Shown in pieces: positions 1 through 10,453 of a stretch of DNA of 64,000 nt. The position numbers were made by a program, and so were the translations under genes. Within the stretch, counting starts at the first letter, position 1; each line of letters opens with the position of its first letter. The DNA is from Pseudoneurospora amorphoporcata. Its lineage: Eukaryota > Ascomycota > Sordariomycetes > Sordariales > Sordariaceae. A model generated the notes under the pieces. That model saw nothing but the letters and a program-made list of their open reading frames with translations, did not search any database and was not told the origin of the DNA. The DNA is taken from positions 1 to 64,000 of the forward strand of contig MU859120.1 of assembly GCA_033297205.1 (NCBI GenBank). The letters run 5' to 3'.

Positions 1-95
1 CGCTTCCGCTCCGCTCTGCTACAAGTGCATAGTTCACTGTAGCATCCCTATACTAGTACTATCATCATAGGCTAGTTAGGGCATTGCAGCAAACA
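1..95 (+). repeat. 3' end of an LTR (family LTR-2), cut by the window edge
   Basis: These 95 bases match bases 60557-60651 with one mismatch by hand comparison. They also match the tail of the split copy ending at 59455. The sequence ends in GCAGCAAACA, the 3' end of a family that starts TGTTAACG, so only the last part of the LTR is in the window. The bases that follow do not look like a primer-binding site, so this could be a solo LTR or the right-hand LTR of an element lying to the left. Confidence 0.8.
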
Positions 96-275
96 GTGTA
101 GATATCCTATACTATTCTATTTCTCGATACCTCAATAAGACAAAAAACCTCGCCGCTCTTACTCAAGTTAACGAGCCTGCAACGCAGCTTAATGTCAAAC
201 GTGAGGGTTGGGCAATGGCTAGTTCTCGAGACTATCCTGTTTCGTTAGCAAGTCAGCTTAGAATCGCGGGGTATA

Positions 276-1590
276 GGTATCTCCATCGAGCTTTTGCAGG
301 AAAAAGCACGCGAGATCTGGATGAAGTACCCTGAAGCTCGCAATAACGAACCTGCTGACCCTAATGCCTGCCCCCTCTTTGGGAGAAAGTGGTGTGCTCT
401 TTTCAGATCACGATATCACATCTGCGAACGAGCCTTCCAGAGAGAGGCAGCTGAAGCGCCTAAAGATGATGATGAGATTCGTCAAGTGATGGAGGAGATA
501 CGGGCTCTCGCTGCCACTATTCCCAAAGTAACTGATACAATATGGATGAAACCAGGTTATTCTGGCGGCGTACCACCTCTTACCAGCTTGCTTTAGAGAC
601 TCGCCTAGGTGCAAAGAAGGATAAATTACGAATATCGCTTGCTCTTACCACTAACGATACCAGTGACGAGTTTTATGACGTCTGGGCTATTGGGAGATAC
701 AAAGAGCCTTACGCGTTACGCGGGTTTAACTTCGCTGCTGCACGAATCGTCTGGAGAGCTAACGACAACGCGTGGATGATAGGCAAGGTCATAGAAGAGT
801 GACTCTGATGCTTTTATATGTATATTGTCTGTAAAAAGCCCAAGTAATATGTGCTTTTACTGCTTGATAGCCTGTCTGCTCACGAGCTGAGTGTCAAGCT
901 GGCACCACCTCCTTCGAATATTATCATTAGATTTCTACCTGCCAACGTCACGTCGTTGTATCAGCCGATGGATCAGGGTATAATCAATACCTTTAAGACT
1001 CACTACCGTCGTCACTTCTTATACTAGCTGTGCAACCAGTTTACACAGACCTCTACAGCTAGAGAGCACATTCTTGAGATGAATCTTAGGATCGCTCTAA
1101 AGTGGACTTCACAGATCTGGTTCTCAGAGGTAAAGCGAGAGATCATTTACAACTGCTGGATTAAATCTACGGTAGTTAAGAATGGGTCAGAGACAATGGA
1201 GGTCACTGAAGAGGTGCCGTTAGACGTGAATACCCTCTTTGAGCGCGTTAACAACTTCGTCCCTGTGCGAGACCGTATGACGCTTTCCAACTTCCTCAAC
1301 CCTGAAGACGAGAACGAAGTACCTCACGAGCTAAAAACAGCTGACAATATACTTCATGCTGTTATTTCTAATTGGCAGGTAGAGAACGGCAAGAAAGCAG
1401 CAGAGGAGGAGAAGGACGACCGCAACGTGCTTCTACCTCTCACGCTTACAAGCAAGGAGGTTGTGAAGTATATAGGTGATATACTAGACTGGGCGCTCGA
1501 GAAAGACTATCTCAAATTTGACGAAATTTAACAGTTAAGGCGGATGAAACAGACTGTAGAGGGGTGGAGAGCTAACCGCAAAACCTAGAT
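276..1590 (+). pseudogene. Broken pogo/Fot1-like transposase (DDE_1 type)
   Basis: Three collinear pieces of a pogo-family transposase lie on the plus strand. Around 276-520 is a CENP-B/Tc5-like helix-turn-helix segment (AREIWMKYPEARNN ... GRKWCALFRSRYHICERAF). At 542-802, in another frame, is the first catalytic block starting MDETRLFWRR and running to NDNAWM. From about 868 follow the second catalytic block (DSLSAHELSVK) and the third (LYQPMDQGII), then the C-terminal tail to about 1531. The usual linker between the DNA-binding domain and MDET is missing, and frameshifts and stops (one at 1024) break the frame. It cannot encode an intact transposase. I could not identify terminal inverted repeats. 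Family assignment is from motif recognition. Confidence 0.8.
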
Positions 1591-2058
1591 GACGATTAAT
1601 GGGATGTTGTGATGTAAAAAAAGGTAAAAATGTATGTGATTTTAGCTATTTTGACATAGGTTACCCCTTTTTGCAAGTCACCCCCTTTTGCTAGAAATTT
1701 CGCCTACCTGCATTACTTGCAACTGCAGGGATAGTTACTGTATGGGGGAACCTCCCGCCAAAATAGAAAAGAAAAAGAAGATAGGTCCACTGGGGCTGGG
1801 AATAGGCATAGGTACTCGGACCGACTGTCAGCAGCTGGCCGAAACACTCAAAGCCCCTCATCCATCAGCGGATTGACAGTGATGCAGCGGGCTTTCTCCA
1901 GCGAGTCCCCTGCGACATTGAGAACCTTCCTGGCCAAGCCTCGAGTTTCGTCACAACAACAACCTAAAAGACTCAACTTACACGTTGGAACTCGGCAATG
2001 GACTGAGGAGTGGAAGACCATTTACTGAAATAACAATCCAATCAATATCTTAGTCACA
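1591..2058. other. Intergenic, upstream of palC
   Basis: No gene is supported. Near 1660-1695 a short motif (CCCCTTTTGC) occurs twice close together and may belong to the end of the pogo relic. The right-hand part should contain the palC promoter and leader. Confidence 0.5.
1933..1938 (+). promoter_or_regulatory. Possible PacC site (GCCAAG) upstream of palC
   Basis: GCCAAG fits the PacC consensus GCCARG and lies about 120 bases before the palC start codon. A six-base match is common by chance, so this is only a candidate for feedback from the pH-response factor onto a gene of its own pathway. Confidence 0.2.
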
Positions 2059-3613
2059 ATGCCGTACCCATTCGTGCTACCTACGACCTCATCATTTTCC
2101 TTCTCGTCCTGTTTTAGCTGCGAATCCCATCCCTCGCTGCCCCTCAACGCCAGCACCCGCCGCGGCGTCGTTCGCGAAGACCTCAAAGCCTTCAAGCGCA
2201 CCCTCCGCGAACACCAAGCCGCAAAGCTCCCGAACGTCGTCTCCAGCCTCACAGCCTACCTACCCTACCTCTTCGCTATCGATGCCGGCCTAAGCCAACG
2301 GGCCGTCAACGGCGAGGAGATCGCCGTGATCCTCAAGATTGCGCCCGCGATCGAATGGCGCCCCACGCTATCTGACACCGCCGCCGTCACCGTCCCCGGA
2401 AAAGAGCCCGCCCGCGTCAAAGTGCATTCGCTCGAGTACGAAGTCTTCTTCGCGCTCTCCTGCCTCGCCAACGCACACACCCTGCAGGCCCGCATTGCCC
2501 TGCATCCGCTCTACGTGCTGTCCAGCGCGCCCGTCGGCACCCAGCAGCGCCAAGTGGCCGTCAGCGCCGCGACCAAGAGCCTGCTCGATGCGGCCTCCAT
2601 CTACGACTACCTCGCGCTCCGGGCCGAAGGGCTCACCAGCGGCTACGGGATGGCCCCGCCCTGCGCCGATATCTCGCCCGCGGCGCTGCGAGCGCAGTGC
2701 TCGCTTGCTATGGCCGAGGCGACCTTACTGGCCGTGCTCAAGGACGATCCGTATCCGGCCGTAGTTGCGCAAGACAGAAACCGGAACGACACCGAGTGGA
2801 TGTACAAGGCGCCGGATATCCCCAAGGTCAGAGCCCATCTGTTTGCAAGGCTCTGTCTGGCGGCGAGCGAGCATGCCGCGCAGGCGTACTCGCTGTGTGC
2901 GGGACTGGGACGAGCGGGTGGAGGAGGCAAGGTAAACGAGAGCTTTCTGAAATATCTTGATAACTTGAGGCGAACAAGTAGAGCGAAGGCGTGTCGGTTC
3001 TTTGGCATTGACTCGGAACTGGGCGGGCAAACTGGGACGGCAATTGCATGGTTGAATGCGGGACTTCAGGAGCTAGGAGTCGAGAGGAACCCCTCAGACA
3101 CTGGTGGTAAGAAGAGCGGTGGCTTGGGAAGGCTGAAAGAAAAGTGGACGGAGAAGAGGGAAGACAAGAAAGTGGAAAGAGGGTTAGATTGGGGAGCAGA
3201 TGCAGGACGGCTTGAGGAGACAAGAGTATATGAAATGTTATGGGAGAAGTGGTCGAAGCAGAATGACACGGTGAGATCTCATTCCAGAAAATTTCCACAT
3301 GTCCCACCTTGTGACTTGTGCTGTGAACTAACATCTCGGCCTCTTGTCTCAGATAATGACTCAAGTTGTCCCCCCATCGGGACCATTACTCCATCAGATG
3401 CCCATGGGTAGGGAGATTCACACTCTCAAGCCCTTCCAGCCACCACAGCTAGATCCCCCAACATTAGAGGCCATGCGCGCACCACCAGATAGGTCGGACG
3501 ATGCTGCTCTTTATCCGAGCTCGGATGAGGACGATACAATGATAGGCACTCCAATAGGGGCATTTCCAGGTACGCAGGGGAATTATAGGACAGGGACCCC
3601 CAATTACTATTGA
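2059..3613 (+). CDS. palC: pH-response regulator PalC (BRO1-domain protein)
   Basis: Exons 2059-3270 and 3353-3613, joined in phase 0. The 82-nt intron has GTGAG, a CTAAC branch site and CAG. The protein is 490 aa. It opens MPYPFVLPTTSSFSFSS and consists mostly of an alpha-helical BRO1 domain (about residues 1-400). The second exon gives a Pro-rich, acidic tail (LYPSSDEDD). PalC is an arrestin/ESCRT-linked component of the fungal ambient-pH pathway. At cortical sites it binds the ESCRT-III protein Vps32 and helps pass the alkaline signal to PalA/PalB, leading to proteolysis of PacC. Length and N-terminus fit PalC of other filamentous ascomycetes. The gene stands alone with a transposon relic on its left. 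Identity is recognised from family knowledge; the splice site is inferred. Confidence 0.88.
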
Positions 3614-4617
3614 TAAAGGCTTTTCATTTCTCGACGTCTTTCGGGGTGAGGACAAGCTCTTCCGGGGTAAAGTAATGTAATTACAATGATACCTATTGAT
3701 AATATTGGGCTACCCTTCTAAGTAATCACGCAAGAATGACTATACCAGCACAGGTGAACCGCGCGAGCTTGCCCAGGCGACGGGAATTAAGCGAACTTGG
3801 ATAAATAGTGACCAAAAACACAAAAAAAAAGTTACTTCGCTGGGAAACCGCTTGGTGAAAACCCAGATCGCTAGATGGTAGTATAGATGTCCGCTGTAAA
3901 TGTTTCGCTATAGATGTTTCGCTAGATGTTCGCTAGAGATAAGTATATTCGCTATTTTACGCTATGGCGAGTGGACTCTCCATGGGAGAGTGCCCAGGAC
4001 TTGCCCAGACAGCTCTCCCATAGTGTCGAAAAGTGGACCTCGAACGAGATTCGAACGGATGGTCTTTTCATTCGACAAGGATTCTTAGAGGCAACGCGTG
4101 AAACCAGTCAGCCACTCAGCCATTTCTGGCCACTATTATCTACTTTAGATCAACACTAAGCCTATATAGGCATAGACATTTCCGAACCTCTACTTTCGTC
4201 CCAACATGCTGGTCCGTTGTTCCTCCACCAAAGCGAGGAATTTGAGATGCAGTCTAGACACACCACGCGAGCATAGTAGAATCTCGGGGAATTAATCATG
4301 ACATGTAGTTTCTGTGTCTGAACTCCCCCAGCGATGTGGGCGCGAGGAGAATGCGTACATCGGTAGCATGAAAAACTTGCGCACCACGATATAACACATC
4401 AGGCGGCTAATATCTAATGCTGAGACGTAGACATGCAAGTATAACCATGTTGCCCTCCCACCTGTTAGACTCAGGGACATACAAGCATCCCCTGAAAATA
4501 TGCCAACAAATTCGCCCGATTTTGACTTTCCCGATGACCAAATGCGCCTGTGAACACCCTGAAGAGCATACAAGAAAACATGCTTAGAACCCAAACTCAA
4601 AAGGCAAGATGATCTTA
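3614..4617. other. Intergenic between palC and LEO1
   Basis: No gene is supported. Around 3895-3960 there is a short irregular repeat of GATGTTTCGCTAG units. Around 3978-4020 an imperfect hairpin brings GGGAGAG and CTCTCCC together. A tRNA-like but non-folding stretch at about 4030-4135 (minus) is discussed among the rejected items. Confidence 0.5.
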
Positions 4618-5897
4618 TTACTCGTCGTCGTCATCAATGACGGCCCGTCTACGGCGGTGCGAGGTGGTGCCGGCGCCGTCCTCATCATCTGCCTCCGCCG
4701 TCCTCTGACGCTTACGACGGGGTGCCTCTTCCTCGTCATCGTCGTCATCAAGAAGCTCCTCTTCCTCCTCGTCATCCTCAACTTCCTCGCTTTCCTCGTC
4801 ACTATCGACAAGGAAGCCGTCATCCAGATCGTATTTGTCGTTGGTGGCTTTTTGGCCGGGCTCGTCGTCTGAATCGTATTCGGGCCGACGGTTCTTCTTC
4901 TTGCCGCCACCAGACGCACCACGCTTCCGGCCGCGTCTTCCGCCTTCGAGATCACCGATAGAGAGCGCGCCGCCCTTAAACCGTCCTCCAGCGCCATCTA
5001 CGCGGGCGGCAGCGGTCTCGCGGCGACGCTGCGCCTTGGCACGTTCCCTCTCGGCCATCTCTGCCTGCTTCTTCTGCAGCTCCGGGTCCTCCTTAGCGAG
5101 AATGATCATGTCGGGGCCGCGCTCCTTCTTGGCGGTTGCTAGCTCCGCCTTGAGACGCTCGAGCGCGTGATCCTGAATGTTCTTGTTCGGCCTCAGCATG
5201 TACTGTTCCGTAAAGTGTCCGATGATTACAAGCGAATTCGTTGTCAAGTGGGCCGCAGCGGCATAATAGTGCGCATCTTGGACTTCCTGGTAGGGCTTGT
5301 TGGACGGTGGCGCCAGGGCCTTGGACTGGATCTCGTGATGCTCGTCGCCAACTGCCATCGTCACGGACCCATCGCTCCAGCGGTAGATGTTGGTATTGCT
5401 CTGCATCTTGCCGGTCTTCGGGTCGCGGCGGCGCATTACTGTAGGGACTGGGGTATCCTGCCGGGCGTTTCGAAGATCCCATTTGCTTGGTTCCCAGGTG
5501 TCGGCGTTGTACTCGAGCGGGTTCAGCTTGATGAAATCGGGGACTTTGAAGGAGTAAAGCTATGATCCTGTTAGTAATCTTAACTATGTTGTCACACGTG
5601 TGATCTAAAATTGACTGCACGTACACTGCCGTCTCCGGACTTGGGGATACGATGGCGATAAAGCGGTGTGTCGGCAACAGTCTTGTTACGGAATTCCGGT
5701 TCCTCGTCCATACCGTCAACTTCGTCATGATGTCTGTCGGCGACCTCCTCTTCTCTGTCCGAGTTCAAGTCACGGTCACTGAGCTTGTCCTCGCCGATCT
5801 CCGAGAGGGGCTGGTCGTTGTTAACGTCTTCGTCTCCAAACAAATCGTCGCCAGCATCGTCTGGGACGTTGTCGATATGATCCTCTGAATTGGACAT
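4618..5897 (-). CDS. LEO1: Leo1, subunit of the Paf1 transcription-elongation complex
   Basis: Exons 5625-5897 and 4618-5559 (minus strand), joined in phase 0 by a 65-nt intron (GTACGT..TAG). The product is 404 aa. Residues 1-85 are acidic (MSNSEDHIDNVPDDAGDDLFG). The Leo1 core follows (SLYSFKVPDFIKLNP, then SNTNIYRWSDGSVTMAVGDEHHE), with a basic, charged stretch near residues 250-320 and a very acidic C-terminus ending VIDDDDE. Leo1 binds RNA polymerase II with Paf1, Ctr9, Cdc73 and Rtf1 and supports histone marks during elongation. The start at 5897 is preferred over an upstream in-frame ATG at 6008, because the acidic N-terminus MSNSEDH is the usual Leo1 beginning. Confidence 0.9.
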
Positions 5898-7734
5898 TTT
5901 GAGTGACAGTCGAGTTGAATTAGCTAAGAATTGGTCGATTTGGTTGTGTGATGGGGACACTTCAGCGTTCGAGGGAGATGGAATGCCCCGGCGGTAATGC
6001 GCAAGCAAAGTTGATGTTCAGATGTAGAGACCGATTTCGGTTGAAGTTGAGTAGTGGTGGACGTTTTTACGCGATGCGGCTTGCAAATTGCGGCGGGAAA
6101 CTTGAAGGCCGCGTCGAATCCACGGTCGCACGCACCCCTGTGGTGCAAATGGCCGCTGCAGCGAATGCCGGCAGGACAGCGTCAATTCACAAAGTGTGGC
6201 TTTGAGCACCATAACAGTGGGTCATGCTGAGGCTGCGATAACGATAAGGTGGTTTACGGGACAACCTAGAGGTAAGCTGCGAACCTTGAAGGTCCCTTGT
6301 GGCGCAGGAAATAGCGGGGACCTCCCTGCTCTTTTCCAAATTCCAACAAGGTCATGTACCGTAGCATCCAATCCTCCTTCATGAAATCCAGCGGATGCCC
6401 CTAGCGACCTGGACGGGATACCCCTTCGACCCCTCTACACTAGACCCTCACCATGGAGCCTCCTATTTGTGGCGGCTTGCTCCTGTTGCATGTGCGAGAT
6501 GGAGGTTGATGGATTACTATTGCGTGTGAGAAGAGGCAAGCCAAGCAGGCATTCAGAAACAAGTTGGGAGCAGCGAGTTCAACGTAACTACCACTCAGGC
6601 GTTCCCAAGCAGCTCAAGATCCCCGTCTCGGAATCGGCTGCCCAGTCACAGACGGTCCTTAGCACCTATCCCCGTGGATGGCGGTGGGGTGCGGTCCTCC
6701 TTACTATGTAGAGGCAGTCTCCTGGCCGCCCTAGCTCTCCCCTAGGCCCCTAGTAAGACTCTAGGTGCCCTGTCACGCCGGGCCTGTCTCCTGCTCGCCT
6801 CTTCCCGTCCCTTAATTGCTGATGCCGTACATCTCCTCGTCCGCTACTTCAGACCATGTCCAACCTCTTTTCTGGAATGTGAGTGGTTTCCATATCTTGA
6901 TCTTTGTTCCCAATCCCACCTGGAGCCCTCTTCTCCAGAGCTACCTACCACGCCCGTCTCTCCGTCTCCCAGCATCTCCCGTACGTATACTGCCTACAGG
7001 TATGAACGCCCTGGCCTTCTCTACCTTATCCCCCCCTCATCCACTTCCCGTGTCAGGATCTCCCTGGCCAAGATCGCCTTTGTCCCTTCCATGTTCATCA
7101 ACACCTGCAAGTGCTTTGGGCTGAAGGTCGAAGTAAGCTTCTCTTCATAAGGCACTCTCATCACTTGCAAGTTATAATGGGCAACATTACCCCTTTAATG
7201 CCAAGCCCATCATGGCTTAACACAACTCCCAAAGTTCTTTGAACAAACAACACCAACGTCTTGAGGGTCCTGCTTCGACGCTCACTACTATATACTGGAC
7301 TTAAAGAGGAGGGCATTCCATGGTCTGGCCTTCATTATCCCTTCCACAATACTCAATCATACCAAGTCAATTATACATGTAACCGTTACAAAGCATCATG
7401 TTCCTTCGCAAGTGTGAGGCTTGATGCTCAACTGGCCAGGTTGGGCTTCACGAGCTATGAGAATAGCTTGTTCTCATACCACCGACAACCGACTATCGAC
7501 TCACTTTATGATGGATAAATCCACCCTTAATCAATCATTACTATATCAGGAACTAACAGGTCACTATAGAAACGCTCGGTTTAGAGGACACAGAGGCCCA
7601 ACTAGTCCAACAAGCCCTCAGAATTCTTTGCCATCAATACACTCACTAGAGACATCCTCGGGATACTCATCACGAACTCTTTCAGTGAAACTTCCGCCTA
7701 TTCAAACTCGCCTTCTCTCGCTCAAAGTATCGGC
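5898..7734. other. Intergenic between divergent LEO1 and the Mob gene
   Basis: 1.8 kb without a supported gene. Open frames here are short and lack family features. The part next to 7735 is CT-rich in places (6900-7110) and probably includes the leader of the Mob gene. Confidence 0.5.
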
Positions 7735-8691
7735 ATGGATCCGAACAACGGTTCAATCCCCTCTGCGGAGGAGGTCCTTGCTTCATATCATCTACCCCAA
7801 GTGAAGCCGCAGTGGCTAAACTGCAATTATGGCAAACATATTGTCAAGGGAAACTTCCTTACCCTTAGTGCTAAGCCTAAGACGGTGGAAATGGGGGAGT
7901 GGATAGCACACCAAGGTACGTACGGCTGTCGGACATCATCAGGAAATGTGGCCCGGCTAACCGCTTGTTATAGTCGTGGACCATTGGCGAATGCTCATTA
8001 CCTTCATCAAACTTGTCCATGACCGAGAAGAAGATGGGAGCTCGATCTGCAACTCTCGGAAATGTCCCAAGATGTCGGCGGGAGCGTAAGTTTGCTAGCA
8101 ACTCAGTTGCACCACCCTGTATTCACGACTTATATGTAAACTGACCAACAACACAGCTCGCACTCCTTCACCTGGCTAAACTCGCGGCTCCAACCCGTGG
8201 AAATCCCAGCATACGAATACCTCAGCCTCGTCCAGCGCTACATCAGCGGTAAGATCGACGACGGCAACCTGTTCCCCACCGACCCCGCGGGCGTCTCCTT
8301 TGCCGACAACCCGGCCTTCTGCACCCCCCTGCCCGAGACCGGACCGGACTGGATCGGCAAGCGGAGCGGCTTCCCGCAGAACTTCATGGAGACGTGCCAG
8401 ACCATCTTCCGGCAAATGTTCCGCGTCTACGCGCACCTGTACTGGTCGCACTTTGAAGACATGTTCTGCCTCAACCTGGAGAAGTCCATGAACAGCTGCT
8501 TCAGCCACTTCATCCTGACGGCCACCACGCTCGGCCTGCTGAAGAAATCGGACCTGGAGCCGATGCAGCCCCTTATCGATCTTTGGGCCGCTTTGGGTAC
8601 TTTCCCCCAGGGGTGCAAGGCGTATGAGATTGCCAATATCTCTGTTGGACATCTGCTTATCCAGAAGGCAGGCGGTCCGCCCTCGAGCTAG
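7735..8691 (+). CDS. Mob1/phocein-family kinase activator, probably Mob2-type
   Basis: Exons 7735-7915, 7974-8085 and 8157-8691 give 275 aa; both introns have GT..AG ends and the phases agree. The Mob fold is shown by the zinc ligands: C86 and C91 (ICNSRKCPKMSAG) and H191 and H196 (YAHLYWSHF). The flanking helices are VEIPAYEYLSLVQRYISGK and NSCFSHFIL. Mob proteins activate NDR/LATS kinases. The run AHLYWSHF followed by a helical C-terminus resembles the Mob2 group, which partners Cot1/Orb6-type kinases in polarised growth, more than Mob1 of the mitotic exit network. The start ATG at 7735 opens MDPNNGSIPSAEEVL, with no better upstream start seen. Family membership is firm; the subgroup is inferred. 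Confidence 0.8.
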
Positions 8692-9051
8692 TTGTGACTA
8701 GTTCGTTTTGTTGGCCTGGTTGTCTGCTTGGAGATGGACTGCTGCTCGGTTATCGTATGTGTTCAGGAATTTGGTATATATAGGTTGTGAATAAGATGTC
8801 ATGTGGCTCGTATTTATCAATGGCGAATAGCGATTACATAATAACTTATGACCATTGGATTTGAGTAACGCAGAAGAGAGGGTGGATATTGATGATGGTA
8901 TCACGCTTCAAGTAGGCATAGCATATGAGTTTATGTTCTTACTATGCATATATTCAACAGAAACGCACACAAAACAGCACCATAGCTTGTTGTTTCAACA
9001 TGACCGTGTTTTTGGTCATCGCTCATGTTTTATTATAGTGTACCACACTCC
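8692..9051. other. Convergent 3' intergenic
   Basis: AT-rich spacer between the ends of the Mob gene and the DUF3237-like gene. Nothing else seen. Confidence 0.5.
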
Positions 9052-9810
9052 TTAGGAAGCAGTCACCTCGCTAATCTTGTACTCGACCACAATCGGCTTA
9101 CCGGGCTCAATTATGAACCTGCCGGATCCAACAAAGACCTTGTTTTGAAGAGGACCAAGCCTCTCATCGCCGGTCTCAAAGACGTGATGGGTAACTATAA
9201 CCATATCACCACTCGTCAGCAGAAGAAGCTCTACCAATTCCTCACCTTGATAAAACAACCAATGCCCCCCTTCACCCATCCCCTCCAGAAACACTCCCGT
9301 ATCACACCATTGAAACACAGTAAGAAAAAGAGCCACACTCACAAGCATCACCAAACCCCGTCGTCGCCATATCCGGCTCGCCACGGAACAACTTGCCCGC
9401 GGGACCCGCCAGCGAGACAGTTCCCGTGTAACTAAACCGGAAGAGGGCGCCCGTGGCTTTGTCCTTGGCCACGCTGTGGATTTCGAGTCGGACGTTCTCG
9501 CCGTTTGGGTCCATCCGCACGTAGTCGGCGCCGTGCACGAACTCGGCGTCCAGCTGGATCGGGTACGAGTCCTCGGACTTGACGGAACCGCTGTTGGGCA
9601 CGAAGGGGACGAAGAGGATGGTGCCGCCGCGGGCGGTGGTGCCGATGTTGGCGGGAGGTTCGATTACGATCTGGAAGAGGGAAAGGGAGGAGATGGTTAG
9701 CTATGTTCATTCTGGATTTTGTTCGTGATATACTAAACCAACATGGGGGAAGCTCGGGAAGATAACCATACCTGAGCCGTGAAGGCGGGGATAAGCTTCG
9801 GGAAGGACAT
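9052..9810 (-). CDS. DUF3237-like small protein
   Basis: Exons 9772-9810, 9343-9670 and 9052-9194 (minus) give 169 aa with consistent phases. The first coding exon is only 13 codons (MSFPKLIPAFTAQ). The second intron (148 nt) starts GTGAGT and ends TATAG. Motifs that fit the DUF3237 beta-barrel family are IQLDAEFVHGADYVRMDPNG, a central RFSYTGTVSL, and the C-terminal block FETGDERLGPLQNKVFVGSGR. The biochemical function of the family is unknown. There is no signal peptide or membrane segment, so it is likely cytosolic. It stands convergent to the Mob gene. Read without splicing, the region gives two overlapping fragments that each lack part of the domain. Confidence 0.75.
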
Positions 9811-10033
9811 CGTGACGGGTCTCGATACTTGTTTAATCACAGCGTAGATGGATTGGGGCGTTGGATGTGTTGGACGTCTTAATAGTCCGAAGGAGGGAAG
9901 CTGAAGATATGATCCCATATGATCGACCTTGTTGACCTGGACTACCCCACACACCTTCCTTCCCGTCTCCTCCCCGCAGGCCGCAGGTAAGGAGGGGTTA
10001 TGTCGTACTAAAAGGCAAGAGCAGCATATGTAT

Positions 10034-10453
10034 ATGAGAAGGTCTTTTCGGACTGTAGCAAATGTCTTTTCATACTGTCGCTAAATTCTATAACTAGGTA
10101 TAACTTAGCTATTTATAATCGTATAAGAATAAAAATAGTATTGGAATTTTTTATATTTTTTACTCTATAAGACAGTATCTACGACGTAATAGCTACTGTC
10201 TGTTAAGCTTTGCGTTGGATGAAGAAATAAAAAGAAAGAATCTTTTAGCTAAATTTCTATCTTGTTCCTACTTCTTTACTATACTCTACGTCAAGGTCCC
10301 CGCGCTAGGTGTGTAAAAAGCGCAAAAAAATAATAGAAATTCTAATACTACAATCGTTCTCGTGCCTTTACATTTGACTAAGTTATACCTAGTTATAGAA
10401 TTTAGCAACAGTACGAAAAGACATTTGCTACAGTCCGAAAAGACATTCTCATG
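10034..10453. mobile_element. MITE-like element with 75-bp inverted arms
   Basis: Bases 10035-10109 and 10378-10452 are inverted copies with 3 mismatches in 75 by hand count. The pair is flanked by TA on both sides (10032-10033 and 10454-10455), as for Tc1/mariner-type insertions. The arms contain an internal direct repeat starting GTCTTTTC. The roughly 270-base centre is AT-rich and codes for nothing recognisable. A non-autonomous Tc1/mariner-derived MITE is the simplest reading; no other copy is in the window. Confidence 0.7.

Noticed and set aside
4030..4135. tRNA-like stretch on the minus strand (TGGCTGAGTGG, GTTCGAATC and nearly pairing ends)
   Set aside because: D-arm-like and T-loop-like motifs are present, and the ends pair 6 of 7, but no anticodon stem or T-stem forms. 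At best a decayed tRNA copy.
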